From: Halorussus salilacus
GTDB lineage: Archaea; Halobacteriota; Halobacteria; Halobacteriales; Haladaptataceae
Reading direction: 5' to 3'
NCBI RefSeq assembly: GCF_024138125.1
Contig: NZ_CP099994.1
Coordinates: 62,001 to 126,000, forward strand
DNA length: 64,000 nucleotides
In this document: piece by piece, positions 41,380 through 50,513 of the stretch
Position numbering within the stretch: the first letter of the stretch is position 1
Layout: every line of letters begins with the position of its first letter
The notes under the pieces: generated by a model
Database searches by the model: none
The model's input: only the letters and a program-made list of their open reading frames with translations
What the model was told of the DNA's origin: nothing
Position numbers and translations under genes: made by a program

Positions 41380-43050
41380 ATGCCAGACCCGGACCTCGAC
41401 AGATTCACGTCCCGACGCTCCACGACGTACGCCCCGAACGGCGTGGTCGCCACGAGCCAGCCGCTCGCCGCGGAGGCGGGCGTCCAGACGCTGCGCGAGG
41501 GCGGCAACGCCTTCGACGCGGCGGTCGCCACGGCGGCGGCGCTGAACGTGGTCGAACCCACCAGCACGGGCCTCGGCGGCGACGTGTTCGCGCTCTACCG
41601 GACCGCCGACGGCGAGGTGGGCGCGATGCGGTCGTGCGGTGGCGCGCCCGCCGACGCCACCATCGAGAACGTCCGCGCGGCCCTGGCGGAGAAGGACGAC
41701 ATCTCCGAGTACTACCCCGACGACGGCGGCTACGCGGTCGACGACACCGAGGACGCCGGGATGCCGTTCTACGGCCCGCACGCGGTCACGGTCCCGGGAA
41801 CGGCCCGCGGGTGGGAGGCCACCGTCGAGGAACTCGGTCGGCTCTCGCTCGCCGACGTTCTGGCACCCGCCATCGAGTACGCCACCGGCGGCTATCCCGT
41901 CTCGGAGGTCATCGCCTCCTACTGGTCGGGCGCAGAGGACCTGTTCACCGACGAGAACGCCCGCGAGGCGTATCTGCAGGACGGGTCGGCCCCGGAAGTC
42001 GGAGAGATGGCGACCCTCCCGCGACTCGGCGAGTCGATGCGCAAGATCGCCGAGCGGGGTGCCGACGTGGTGTACGAGGGCGAGATCGCCGAACAGATAG
42101 CGGGAGAAGTCCAGAAACACGGCGGCTTCATGACCGTCGAGGACCTCGCCGATTTCGAGCCCGAATTCATCGACCCCGTCTCGACGACGTACAACGGCGC
42201 GCAGATTTACGAGCTCCCGCCGAACAATCAGGGGCTCATCGCGCTCGAAACCCTCAACATCGCCGAGGAACTCGGCGCGGGCGAGTACCCCCTCGACTCG
42301 CCCGAGCGCGTCCACTACTTCGCGGAGGCCACGAAGCGGGCGTTCCACGACGGCCACCGACACATCACCGACCCCGAGTACGAGGAGATTCCGCCGCTCA
42401 ATTCGAAGGACTACGCCGCCGAGCGCGCCGACGAGGTCGGCGAGACAGCCAGCGACGTGTCGTTCGGCGTGCCGAACGCGAACGCCGAGGACGCCGACAC
42501 CGTCCTGCTCACGGCGGCCGACGACGAGGGCAACGTCGTCTCGTACATCAACTCCCGGTTCGCCGGGTTCGGGTCGGGACTCGTCGCGGGCGACACGGGC
42601 ATCGCGCTCCAGAACCGCGGGGCCTCCTTCTCGCTCGACCCCGAGCATCCCAACAGCCTCGAACCCGGCAAGCGACCGTTCCACACCCTCATCCCGGCGG
42701 TCGCGAAGTTCGGCGAGGACGACTGGGCGGCGTTCGGCGTGATGGGCGGCTACATGCAACCCCAGGGCCACGTCCAAGTCATCTCGAATATCGTCGATTA
42801 CGACATGCCCCTGCAGGCCGCGCTCGATTACCCGCGCTGGCGCTACCGCGAGGACGGGTCGCTCGCGGTCGAGGGGCGGATGGACGGCACCCTCCAGACG
42901 AAGCTCGCACGGATGGGCCACGACGTGCGCGTGCTTCCCCCCGTCTCGTTCGGCGGTGCGCAGGTGACGCGACTCGAAGAGACCGACGACGGCGACGTGC
43001 TCTCGGGCGCGACCGAGCCCCGGAAGGACGGCACCGCGTCGGGATACTGA
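41380..43050 (+). CDS. Gamma-glutamyltransferase-family Ntn hydrolase
   Basis: A 556-residue GGT-type proenzyme. N-terminal GGT segments are VQTLREGGNAFDAAVA and EPTSTGLGGDVFALY. The autoprocessing/nucleophile region is DADTVLLTAADDEGNVVS; the first Thr aligns with the catalytic Thr at the new N-terminus of the small subunit. Later motifs are INSRFAGFGSG and RPFHTLIPAV. It has no signal peptide, unlike bacterial periplasmic GGTs, so it may act inside the cell on gamma-glutamyl or acyl-amide compounds. Start chosen at 41380 (MPDPDLDRF). Confidence 0.88.
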   Translation: MPDPDLDRFTSRRSTTYAPNGVVATSQPLAAEAGVQTLREGGNAFDAAVATAAALNVVEPTSTGLGGDVFALYRTADGEVGAMRSCGGAPADATIENVRAALAEKDDISEYYPDDGGYAVDDTEDAGMPFYGPHAVTVPGTARGWEATVEELGRLSLADVLAPAIEYATGGYPVSEVIASYWSGAEDLFTDENAREAYLQDGSAPEVGEMATLPRLGESMRKIAERGADVVYEGEIAEQIAGEVQKHGGFMTVEDLADFEPEFIDPVSTTYNGAQIYELPPNNQGLIALETLNIAEELGAGEYPLDSPERVHYFAEATKRAFHDGHRHITDPEYEEIPPLNSKDYAAERADEVGETASDVSFGVPNANAEDADTVLLTAADDEGNVVSYINSRFAGFGSGLVAGDTGIALQNRGASFSLDPEHPNSLEPGKRPFHTLIPAVAKFGEDDWAAFGVMGGYMQPQGHVQVISNIVDYDMPLQAALDYPRWRYREDGSLAVEGRMDGTLQTKLARMGHDVRVLPPVSFGGAQVTRLEETDDGDVLSGATEPRKDGTASGY

Positions 43051-43086
43051 GCGCTCTCGACCCACTCGTTCGCGTCTCCTTCCGGG

Positions 43087-43374
43087 CTACTCGTTCGCGC
43101 CCTCGCCCTCTTGGTCGCGAACTTCCCCGCCTTCCTCACCTTCCCCGCCTACCCCGCCTTCGCTGTTCGCGGTGTCACCGTCCGGCGATTCCGCGGAGCC
43201 CCGCTCCGCGGAATCGCCGTCGATGGGTATCTCGGTCGGCTCGCGCCCCTCCGTCCACGGCTCGGACTCCCCGGTGCGCCAAGCGCCGAGGGCGTAGCCG
43301 ACCGCGAACGTCAACGCGAGCGCGAGGAGTCTGCCGAGCGTCGAGTCCCCGCCGGTTCGGGTCTGTCGGGCCAT
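43087..43374 (-). CDS. Small single-TM protein with acidic low-complexity tail
   Basis: A 95-residue protein with one TM (LLALALTFAVGYALGAW) followed by an acidic Gly/Glu/Ser-rich tail to the C-terminus, probably membrane-anchored with a disordered domain. An inverted repeat at 43183-43219 (arms cggcgattccgcgga) falls in the tail coding region. It is convergent with the GGT gene. No family recognised. Confidence 0.6.
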   Translation of the reverse strand: MARQTRTGGDSTLGRLLALALTFAVGYALGAWRTGESEPWTEGREPTEIPIDGDSAERGSAESPDGDTANSEGGVGGEGEEGGEVRDQEGEGANE

Positions 43375-43414
43375 GTGAGCACCGACGGGCGAGAGCGACT
43401 TTGCGGTTGCGGCG

Positions 43415-43792
43415 TCACCCCTCGTGGCGGCGCACCTTGTCGAGAAAGCCTTCGAGGGGTTCCCGAATCGTGACCTCGGTCACCTTCCCCTCGTCGGTGT
43501 CGTACGCGATGATTCCGGCCTCCTCCAGCTTCGGGAGGTGGTTGTGGTGCAACGCGGTGGCTATCTGGGTCCGCTTTATCATCGAGACGTTGTCGGGCGG
43601 TTGCTGGAACTCCCGGCCCGCGACCTCGTCGGTGAGTCGCTCGATGGGGACCGGCATCGGTTGACCGTCGAGACACGCGATGGCGTGTCGTCGGTATCGC
43701 TCGCTGAGAAGCGCCAGAACCTCGTCAACTCCGATTGCCGACCCGCCGCGGTCGTCTTCGTCGTCGCCGCCCGCGGCGGAATCGCCTGCCAT
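43415..43792 (-). CDS. Winged-helix regulator-like protein (haloarchaeal DUF7344 type)
   Basis: A 125-residue protein with an acidic N-terminus then a predicted winged helix: VDEVLALLSERYRRHAIACL, IERLTDEVAG, ATALHHNHLPKLEEAGII, and the wing AYDTDEGKVTEVTI. The ALHHxHLPKLEEAGI pattern is common in haloarchaeal DNA-binding-like small proteins. It is probably a transcriptional regulator or adaptor. It lies downstream of sufB on the same strand with a 141-nt gap and an A/T-containing promoter region. Confidence 0.75.
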   Translation of the reverse strand: MAGDSAAGGDDEDDRGGSAIGVDEVLALLSERYRRHAIACLDGQPMPVPIERLTDEVAGREFQQPPDNVSMIKRTQIATALHHNHLPKLEEAGIIAYDTDEGKVTEVTIREPLEGFLDKVRRHEG

Positions 43793-43933
43793 ATTTATCG
43801 GGACTGGCTTCTCCCCTAAACGATTGTCGCATTCCGACGCCCGCCCCGGATATAAACACCGCTCGTCGTAAGGGTCGGCGCGCGGGGAGAGAAACGGGCG
43901 GGGTTGCCTGGGGAGCGAGTGAACCGGCGGGAG

Positions 43934-45361
43934 CTATCCGAGACTCCCCTCCATTTCGAGTTCGATGAGTCGGTTCATCTCGACGGCGTACTCGATGGGC
44001 AGTTCCTCGGTCAGCGGTTCGATGAACCCGGAAACGATCATCTGCTTGGCGTCGTCGTCGTCGAGTCCCCGCGACTGGAGGTAGAAGACGTCCTCGTCGC
44101 CGATTTTGCCGACCGTCGCCTCGTGGGCGACGTCGACCTTGTTCTCGTCGATCTCCATGTACGGCATCGTGTCCGACGTGCTCTCGTTGTCGAACATCAG
44201 CGCGTCACACTCGACGCTCGTACTCGAATGCTCTGCGCCGTCGCTGATGTGGACGAGCCCGCGGTAGTTCGTGCGCCCGCCGTCCTTCGAAATCGACTTC
44301 GACTCGATGGTGGACTTCGTGCGCGGGGCGTTGTGGTAGACCTTCGCGCCGGTGTCGATGTCTTGGCCCTCACCCGCGAACGCGATACTGATGTGGTTCG
44401 CAGAGGCCCCTCGGCCCTTCAGAATCGAACACGGGTACAGCATGGTGGCCTTCGAGCCCATGCTTCCGGAGACCCACTCCATGCGCCCGCCAGCCTCGAC
44501 CAGCGCGCGCTTGGTGTTGAGGTTGAACGTGTTCTTCGACCAGTTCTGCACCGTCGAGTACTGGACGTGGGCGTCTTCTTTCACGAAGACTTCCACACCG
44601 CCGGAGTGGAGGTTGTGCGTGCCGTATTTGGGCGCGCTACACCCCTCGATGTAGTGGACTTCGCTCCCGGGTTCGGCGATGATGAGGGTGTGCTCGAACT
44701 GGCCCATCCCTTCCGAGTTCATCCGGAAGTACGCCTGCACGGGCATCTCGACCGTCACGTCCTCGGGGACGTAGACGAACGAGCCGCCACTCCACACCGC
44801 GCCGTGGAGCGCGGCGAACTTGTTGTCGCTCGGCGGGACGCAGGAGGTCATGAAGTGCTCTTTGACGAGGTCGGGATGCTCTTGGACGGCCTCGTCCATG
44901 TTCATGAAGACGACGCCCTTCTGTTCCCACTGCTCCTGCATGTTCTGGTAGACGACCTCCGACTCGTACTGCGCGCCGACGCCCGACAGCGCCTTGCGCT
45001 CGGCCTCCGGAATCCCCAGTTTCTCGAAGGTGTCCTGGATGTCCTCGGGCAGGTCGTCCCAGCTGTCTGCGCCCGCGCGCTTGTCGACGTCGGGCCGGAT
45101 GTACGGGACGATCTCACCGACGTCGAGTTCCGAGAGGTCGGGCTGGCCCGGCCAGTCGGTCGGCATCGGCATGTTCTGGTAGTGTTCGAGCGCGCGCAGA
45201 CGCCGGTCGAGCATCCACTCGGGCTCGTCCTTGTCCTCGCTGATGAGTCGGACAACCTCCTCGGTCAGCCCCTTCTCGGACCTGACCGCCGAGCGCTCTT
45301 CTTTCTTGAACGCGAAGCGCTCCTCCGTGTTTGTCTCCTGAAGCTCCTCGTCTGTGCTCAT
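43934..45361 (-). CDS. sufB: Fe-S cluster assembly protein SufB
   Basis: A 475-residue SufB scaffold with the beta-helix core: SDNKFAALHGAVWSGGSFVY, IEGCSAPKYGTHNLHSGGVE and ATMLYPCSILKGRGASANH. The C-terminal cluster-ligand region includes VHISDGAEHSSTSVECDALM and the helical tail GFIEPLTEELPIEYAVEMNRL. SufB normally works as SufBC2D. Here neither sufC nor sufD is adjacent (the neighbours are a winged-helix gene and tatA), which is unusual. It is either a relocated single copy or a second paralogue. Confidence 0.92.
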   Translation of the reverse strand: MSTDEELQETNTEERFAFKKEERSAVRSEKGLTEEVVRLISEDKDEPEWMLDRRLRALEHYQNMPMPTDWPGQPDLSELDVGEIVPYIRPDVDKRAGADSWDDLPEDIQDTFEKLGIPEAERKALSGVGAQYESEVVYQNMQEQWEQKGVVFMNMDEAVQEHPDLVKEHFMTSCVPPSDNKFAALHGAVWSGGSFVYVPEDVTVEMPVQAYFRMNSEGMGQFEHTLIIAEPGSEVHYIEGCSAPKYGTHNLHSGGVEVFVKEDAHVQYSTVQNWSKNTFNLNTKRALVEAGGRMEWVSGSMGSKATMLYPCSILKGRGASANHISIAFAGEGQDIDTGAKVYHNAPRTKSTIESKSISKDGGRTNYRGLVHISDGAEHSSTSVECDALMFDNESTSDTMPYMEIDENKVDVAHEATVGKIGDEDVFYLQSRGLDDDDAKQMIVSGFIEPLTEELPIEYAVEMNRLIELEMEGSLG

Positions 45362-45480
45362 GTGCCCTAGTTCGGTACCGAAGCCTCTTAACTTCGGTGT
45401 CGAAGGAGGGTCTGAAGAAACCGAAAGTGGTTACGGAGGTCGCGAGAAGGGACCGAGAGAACCGCGAGAAATGGACCGCG

Positions 45481-45735
45481 TTACGCGTCGGCGTCGACGT
45501 TGGTCTCGGTCTCGACGCCGGTGTCGGCGTCGGCCTCGATCTCGGGGTCCTGCATCTCGTTGAGCTCCTCCTCGATCTCTTGGCGGCCCTTCTTGAACTC
45601 GCCCATGGCCTCGCCGGTCGAGCGGGCGAGCTTGGGAATCTTGTTCGCGCCGAACAGCAGGACGGCGATGAGGAGTATCACCATCATCTCCATCCCGCCC
45701 GGGATTGGTCCGAACAGTGGGATCATCTCTACCAT
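45481..45735 (-). CDS. tatA: Twin-arginine translocase subunit TatA
   Basis: An 84-residue TatA. The N-terminal TM is MEMMVILLIAVLLFGANKIP with the typical FG-x-x-x-I/L-P hinge, then the amphipathic helix KLARSTGEAMGEFKKGRQEI and an acidic tail. It forms the protein-conducting assembly for folded Tat substrates, several of which (for example those at 13209 and 55922) are in this window. It is monocistronic. Confidence 0.9.
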   Translation of the reverse strand: MVEMIPLFGPIPGGMEMMVILLIAVLLFGANKIPKLARSTGEAMGEFKKGRQEIEEELNEMQDPEIEADADTGVETETNVDADA

Positions 45736-45904
45736 CTCTACCTCATCGTTTGGCCCCTCACTTGTAGGCTTTTCCCCCGAGGATTCGAACCGGCTATCGG
45801 CCGCCGTCAGCCGTCTCTGCGGCTCTGGGTGGATTTCGGCGCGGTACGCAAAACGCCGAACCGCCGCCGACCGGCGGGGCGGTCCCGAATCGAAGTCCGG
45901 ACGG

Positions 45905-45913
45905 GATTTATAC
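45905..45913 (+). promoter_or_regulatory. TATA-like element supporting a GTG start
   Basis: gatttatac lies 23-31 nt before the GTG at 45936, the spacing expected for a leaderless transcript. Confidence 0.45.
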
Positions 45914-45935
45914 GCTGGCGGCCGAACCGACTCGC

Positions 45936-46352
45936 GTGACCGACCCCGCGACCCGCGCCGAGGAGTACGTCCTCGACGCCCACACCGAGACGGTCGAGAC
46001 CGTCCTGCGATGCGCCGACGCCGTGGCGGCCGACTGGGACGGCCCCGCGACCGCGCGCCGCGCGGTCGCGGGGCCGCTCCGCCGGGAACTCGAATCGGCG
46101 GGAGCGTGGACGCGTCTCCCGGAAGTCCTCGCGGGCGCGGTCGAGGCGGCCGGGTTCTCGCTCCCGGCGGCCCCGGTCGCGGCCCCGCCCTACGTCGCGG
46201 TCACGAGTCGCGGGCCGGTCCTTCGCGCGACGGTCTCGGCGGGGCGGCTGGTCGTCCTCCTGCGAGCGTTCGAGGTCGAGCGCGCCGATTCGGTCCGGTA
46301 CGTCCGCGGGCCGGAGACCCCCCGAGAAGCGGTGTGCGCGACGCTGGAGTAG
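45936..46352 (+). CDS. Hypothetical protein (138 aa, GTG start)
   Basis: A 138-residue acidic protein without TM segments. An N-terminal helix bundle (TRAEEYVLDAHTETVETVL) is followed by a beta-rich half (PPYVAVTSRGPVLRATVSAG, VVLLRAFEVERADSVRYVRG). The reading frame has typical haloarchaeal GC3, and the GTG start is supported by a TATA-like element. Family not recognised. It lies upstream of the terminal oxidase gene on the same strand. Confidence 0.65.
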   Translation: MTDPATRAEEYVLDAHTETVETVLRCADAVAADWDGPATARRAVAGPLRRELESAGAWTRLPEVLAGAVEAAGFSLPAAPVAAPPYVAVTSRGPVLRATVSAGRLVVLLRAFEVERADSVRYVRGPETPREAVCATLE

Positions 46353-46462
46353 GAGTGGCGAATCGGCCGAGCGGCGATACGCGCTTTCGAGCGAGAGCGG
46401 CGATAAGGGTTTTCGTGCAGTCCGATGTAGGGCACTGGCGGGGGAACCCTCGGGGGGTACAC

Positions 46463-48184
46463 ATGTTAACTGCTCTCACGATACTGCTCTGCGTCGGACT
46501 GGTGGGCATCGGGGCGTTCCGCTTTCGGGACCGGCTTCCCGATCTGCCCGACGTCGTCGACCTGTACGTCGGACTCCCCGACGAACTCCGGAACAAGCCG
46601 CCGGGCGTGACCCGGTGGCTCACCACGGTCGACCACAAGGACATCGGCGTCCTGTACATCGTCTTCGGCGCTGGCGCGGGGCTGTGGGGTGCCATCGACG
46701 CCGTGATGCTCCGGACGGAACTGCTCACGCCCGGGGTCAACGTCGTGAGCGCGGGGATGTACAACGCCCTGTTCACGATGCACGGGCTGACGATGCTGTT
46801 CCTGTTCGTCACGCCCGTCCTGTTCGGGCTGGCGAACTACCTCCTGCCGGTGCTCATCGGAGCCGACGACATGGCGTTCCCGCGCATCAACGCCATCGCG
46901 TTCTGGCTGCTCCCGCCCGCGTTGGTCCTCATCCGGTTCGGACTGTTCTCGGACCTGCTCGGCATCGGGCTCCTCGCGCCGCCCGAGACCGGGTGGACGA
47001 TGTACGTCCCGATGACCGCAGAGATGGCGAACCCACAGATAGACGTGCTGTTGCTCGGTCTCCACCTCTCGGGAGTCTCCACCACGCTCGGCGCGATAAA
47101 CTTCATCGTGACCATCTTCACCGAGCGCGCCGACGACGTGGGCTGGGAGGAACTCGACATCTTCTCGTGGACGATGCTGACGACCGCTGGCATCGTCCTG
47201 TTCGCGTTCCCTCTGCTCGGGAGCGCCCTCATCATGCTCCTGCTCGACCGCAACTTCGGAACCACCTTCTTCGCGGTCGAGGGCGGCGGGCCGATGCTCT
47301 GGCAACACCTGTTCTGGTTCTTCGGCCACCCCGAGGTCTACATTCTCGTGTTGCCGCCGCTGGGCCTGCTGAGCTTCATCATCCCGAAGTTCTCCGGCCG
47401 GAAGCTGTTCGGGTTCAAGTTCGTGGTGTACTCGACGCTCGCCATCGGCGTCCTGAGCTTCGGCGTCTGGGCTCACCACATGTTCTCCACGGGCATGGAC
47501 CCCCGCATCCGGGGGTCGTTCATGGCGGTCTCGATAGCCATCGCGGTCCCCTCGGCGGTCAAGACGTTCAACTGGATCACCACCATGTACAACGGCCGGA
47601 TACGGCTCGCGACCCCGATGCTGTTCTGCGTCGGTTCCATCGCCAACTTCATCGTCGGCGGGGTCACCGGGGTCTTCCTCGCGTCGGTTCCAGTCGACCT
47701 CGTGCTCCACGACACCTACTACGTGGTCGGCCACTTCCACCTCATCCTCGCGGGTACCATCCTGTTCGCGATGTTCGCGGCGAACTACTACTGGTACCCG
47801 CTCATCACCGGCCGGATGTTCGACCGCCGCCTCGCGAAGGTCCACTTCTGGGGGACGTTCGCCACCGTCATGCCCCTGTTCTTCGTTCTGCTGGTGATCG
47901 GGATGGACGGGCTTCCCCGGCGGCTGGCGGGCTTCCCGGCGGAGTTCGCGCTGGCCCAGCAGGTCGCGACGGTGCTGGCGTACGTCCTCATGGCGTTCCA
48001 GCTGGTGTGGCTCTGGAACATGCTCCACACCTACCGCACGGGCGAGACGCTCGACGACCCCGACCCGTGGAACCTCAAGGAGACCGGCTTCTTCACCCGC
48101 GAGTGGCGGTGGTTCGAGGCGCGGTTCGAGCGCGAACGCGGGCGCGTCCGTTCGGACTCGCGCGACCCCGGAGACGACGACTAG
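46463..48184 (+). CDS. Haem-copper terminal oxidase subunit I (A-type)
   Basis: A 573-residue, 12-plus-TM catalytic subunit that reduces O2 and pumps protons. Low-spin haem His is in TMHGLTMLFLF. CuB and cross-linked Tyr ligands are in FFGHPEVYI. The CuB His pair is in WAHHMF. The haem ligands are in VVGHFHLIL. Proton-path residues are visible: Asp in ADDMAFPRINAIAFW (D path), Glu in HPEVY, and Lys in VPSAVKTFNW (K path), so it is a standard A1-type enzyme. Subunits II and III are not in the window. An acidic C-terminal tail follows the last TM. It overlaps the convergent DUF6789-type gene by 4 bp. Confidence 0.93.
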   Translation: MLTALTILLCVGLVGIGAFRFRDRLPDLPDVVDLYVGLPDELRNKPPGVTRWLTTVDHKDIGVLYIVFGAGAGLWGAIDAVMLRTELLTPGVNVVSAGMYNALFTMHGLTMLFLFVTPVLFGLANYLLPVLIGADDMAFPRINAIAFWLLPPALVLIRFGLFSDLLGIGLLAPPETGWTMYVPMTAEMANPQIDVLLLGLHLSGVSTTLGAINFIVTIFTERADDVGWEELDIFSWTMLTTAGIVLFAFPLLGSALIMLLLDRNFGTTFFAVEGGGPMLWQHLFWFFGHPEVYILVLPPLGLLSFIIPKFSGRKLFGFKFVVYSTLAIGVLSFGVWAHHMFSTGMDPRIRGSFMAVSIAIAVPSAVKTFNWITTMYNGRIRLATPMLFCVGSIANFIVGGVTGVFLASVPVDLVLHDTYYVVGHFHLILAGTILFAMFAANYYWYPLITGRMFDRRLAKVHFWGTFATVMPLFFVLLVIGMDGLPRRLAGFPAEFALAQQVATVLAYVLMAFQLVWLWNMLHTYRTGETLDDPDPWNLKETGFFTREWRWFEARFERERGRVRSDSRDPGDDD

Positions 48185-48624
48185 ACGCTCGCGCCCGCTT
48201 CGCGCCCGACATCCACGTCGTCCAACTGCGCGTACACCGCGCCCATGATGTAGCCGTACGCGAGATGCGCGAGGAGCGTGAGCGCCAGATACGGAACGAC
48301 GAGCGGGAAATCGACGCCCGGCGACCCGGTGAGCGCGAACGCGACCCAGAGGACGGCCGCGAACAGCAGGCCCCGGACCGCCGGGTCGGGACCGCCCGGG
48401 AGGTAGTCCTCGACAGCGACGAACACCAGCGGCCACGCGAACACGCCCGCGAGAACGAAGAGGGCGAACCCGAGCGCGAGGCGCTCGGGCGTGCCGACGA
48501 ACGACGCGATGGCCTCGAAGATGCCGATGCGGTAGCCCGTCTCCACGTCGGTCACGACGAGACCCAGCGTCAGCACCGCGGTTCCGGCGACCCCGCCAGC
48601 CACCGCCCGAATCGCCTTGTTCAT
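48181..48624 (-). CDS. Small membrane protein (DUF6789-like, about 4 TM)
   Basis: A 147-residue protein with TM segments at about 4-22 (IRAVAGGVAGTAVLTLGLVV), 50-70 (ALGFALFVLAGVFAWPLVFV), 82-98 (RGLLFAAVLWVAFALTG) and 108-132 (PYLALTLLAHLAYGYIMGAVY). Such proteins are common next to haloarchaeal oxidase genes; the DUF assignment is from memory of the pattern. It is convergent with, and overlaps, the oxidase gene by 4 bp. Confidence 0.7.
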   Translation of the reverse strand: MNKAIRAVAGGVAGTAVLTLGLVVTDVETGYRIGIFEAIASFVGTPERLALGFALFVLAGVFAWPLVFVAVEDYLPGGPDPAVRGLLFAAVLWVAFALTGSPGVDFPLVVPYLALTLLAHLAYGYIMGAVYAQLDDVDVGREAGASV

Positions 48625-48756
48625 ACGTGAATTGCCGGGTTCGTCCCCAAGAAAGTTTCCGCCACCGAGGCTCGCTGGGCCGGTAGGGCCCCCGGAGGAA
48701 GTCGGCCAGTCAGACCGCCGCTGGGTCGACGGGACGGTCCGACTGACGGCGGGCCG

Positions 48757-49065
48757 TCAGTCGGACCGCCCCGCCCACCGCACCACCCGAAAGCGGTCGT
48801 AGCCGCCGTACGCGAGTTCGAGCGCGCCGACCCACCAGTTCCACTTCTCGGGGAGCGAGAGGTCGGGCGGGGCGTCGTGGAGGTTGTCGACGACCACGTC
48901 GGCGGTCAGCTCTCGGCCCATGTCGGCCCCGAACTGCCCGGAGTCGGCGAGGTCGCGGGCCTGGCGCACGACTACTCGTCTGGCACCCGCGTTGCCGTCG
49001 AACTCCTCGGCGAGCTGTCGTTCGAATCGCTGATCCATTTCGGTCTCCGTCCTCCGAGTCTCCAT
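48757..49065 (-). CDS. Conserved hypothetical protein (102 aa)
   Basis: A soluble acidic protein: QRFERQLAEEFDGNAGARRV, ARDLADSGQFGADMGRELTAD, then SLPEKWNWWVGALELAYGGY. No family recognised, though the Trp-rich C-terminal segment looks conserved. The ATG at 49038 (MDQRFERQ) is an alternative start. It lies 42 nt downstream of the TFB gene on the same strand, so it may be cotranscribed. Confidence 0.65.
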   Translation of the reverse strand: METRRTETEMDQRFERQLAEEFDGNAGARRVVVRQARDLADSGQFGADMGRELTADVVVDNLHDAPPDLSLPEKWNWWVGALELAYGGYDRFRVVRWAGRSD

Positions 49066-49107
49066 GCTCCGGATTCTCCCTTCGGTCGCGAACGAGGCTA
49101 CGGCCGC

Positions 49108-50070
49108 TCAGTTATAAAGTCCGATGGCCTTGATCTGCTCCTGATACCGGTTGCGGATGGTGACCTCGGTCACCTGCGCGACGTCGGCGACCTCGCGCTG
49201 GGTCTTCTTCTCGTTGCAGAGCAGCGAGGCGGCGTAGATGGCGGCGGCGGCGTAGCCGGTCGGCGACTTGCCCGAGAGCAGGCCCTTCTCGGCGGTCACG
49301 TCGATTATCTCGTTCGCCTTCGACTGGACCTCCTCGCTGAGTTCGAGCTCCGAGGAGAACCGCGGGACGTACTTCTTCGGGTCGACGGGCTCCATCCCGA
49401 GTCCGAGCTCCTGAGAGATGTAGCGATAGGTCCGTCCGATCTCCTTGCGCTCGACACGCGAGACCTCCGCGACCTCCTCCAACGAGCGCGGGATGCCCTC
49501 CTTGCGGCAGGCCGCGTAGAGCGCGGAGGTGGCGACGCCCTCGATGGAGCGTCCCCGGATGAGGTCCTCCTTGAGCGCGCGCCGGTAGATGACCGACGCG
49601 ACCTCCTGTACGGAGCGCGGGACCCCCAGCGCCGAGGCCATCCGGTTGAGTTCGCTCAGCGCGAACTGGAGGTTGCGCTCGCCCGCGTCCTTGGTTCGGA
49701 TGCGCTCTTGCCACTTGCGCAGGCGGTGCATCTGACTGCGCTTCTCCGAGGAGAGCGACCGACCGTAGGCGTCCTTGTCCTTCCAGTCGATGGTGGTCGT
49801 CAGCCCCTTGTCGTGCATCGTGTTGGTGGTCGGCGCGCCGACCCGGCTCTTCTTCTGTCGCTCGGAGTGGTTGAACGCGCGCCACTCGGGCCCGCGGTCG
49901 ACGTTGCGCTCCTCGACGACCAGCCCGCAGTCTTCACAGATCAGCTCGCTTCCGCCAGCGTCGGCGACGAGGGACTTCGACTCGCACTCGGGACACGTAG
50001 TCTCGCTGTCGGTCTCTTCTCGCTCCTCGGTCGTCGCCTCAGCCTCGCGCTGGCGGATGGGGCCGGTCAT
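49108..50070 (-). CDS. Transcription initiation factor TFB
   Basis: A 320-residue archaeal TFIIB homologue. An acidic N-terminal 22 residues precede the zinc ribbon ([14 protein letters not shown], then ICEDCGLVV). The B-reader/linker is [20 protein letters not shown]. Two cyclin repeats begin near [17 protein letters not shown] and [18 protein letters not shown], and the DNA-contacting C-terminal helix-turn-helix is [19 protein letters not shown]. Haloarchaea carry several TFBs, so this may be one of many and not the general one. The acidic N-terminus is longer than in canonical TFBs. Confidence 0.93.
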   Translation of the reverse strand: MTGPIRQREAEATTEEREETDSETTCPECESKSLVADAGGSELICEDCGLVVEERNVDRGPEWRAFNHSERQKKSRVGAPTTNTMHDKGLTTTIDWKDKDAYGRSLSSEKRSQMHRLRKWQERIRTKDAGERNLQFALSELNRMASALGVPRSVQEVASVIYRRALKEDLIRGRSIEGVATSALYAACRKEGIPRSLEEVAEVSRVERKEIGRTYRYISQELGLGMEPVDPKKYVPRFSSELELSEEVQSKANEIIDVTAEKGLLSGKSPTGYAAAAIYAASLLCNEKKTQREVADVAQVTEVTIRNRYQEQIKAIGLYN

Positions 50071-50180
50071 GGGTCTGTGGTAGGTAAGGTGGTGTCACAG
50101 ATAAACCCTCCGCGGAGTCTCCGACCGTCACCGACACCTGCGCTCGAACCGGAAGGCGAAAGCCGCGCTCGGACCGGGAA

Positions 50181-50187
50181 TTTATTA
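50181..50187 (+). promoter_or_regulatory. TATA-like element of the 95-aa gene
   Basis: tttatta lies 24-30 nt before the ATG at 50211 in the divergent region with TFB. Confidence 0.4.
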
Positions 50188-50210
50188 CTCGCCTCGTCGG
50201 CGTCATCGAC

Positions 50211-50498
50211 ATGGCATCGACGAGACCCACCGTCTACACGGTCGACGAGTACGACCCCCTCGAATTCGACGCGGTCCTCGTGCGCGAGAACGCGGTCGTC
50301 TGCGTCGACGGAACCGACGAGGTTCGGATGGTCCCGATGGACAAGGTCAACCACGTCGACGGCGACCCGGACGAGATGCTGATAGAGCGCGAACTCCCCG
50401 ACACCTTCTACGGCGGCGGCGAGTACGGGTTCGTGAACGTCGAGGAGTACCCCGAACTCCGCCAACACCTCGAAGAACTGGCGGCCGAGGAGTACTGA
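50211..50498 (+). CDS. Conserved hypothetical protein (95 aa)
   Basis: A small acidic, mostly beta protein: VYTVDEYDPLEFDAVLVREN, AVVCVDGTDEVRMVPMDKV, then FYGGGEYGFVNVEEYPEL and a C-terminal helix. No domain recognised. It is transcribed divergently from TFB with its own TATA-like element. Confidence 0.65.
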   Translation: MASTRPTVYTVDEYDPLEFDAVLVRENAVVCVDGTDEVRMVPMDKVNHVDGDPDEMLIERELPDTFYGGGEYGFVNVEEYPELRQHLEELAAEEY

Positions 50499-50513
50499 CA
50501 CGACGGCCGCGGT

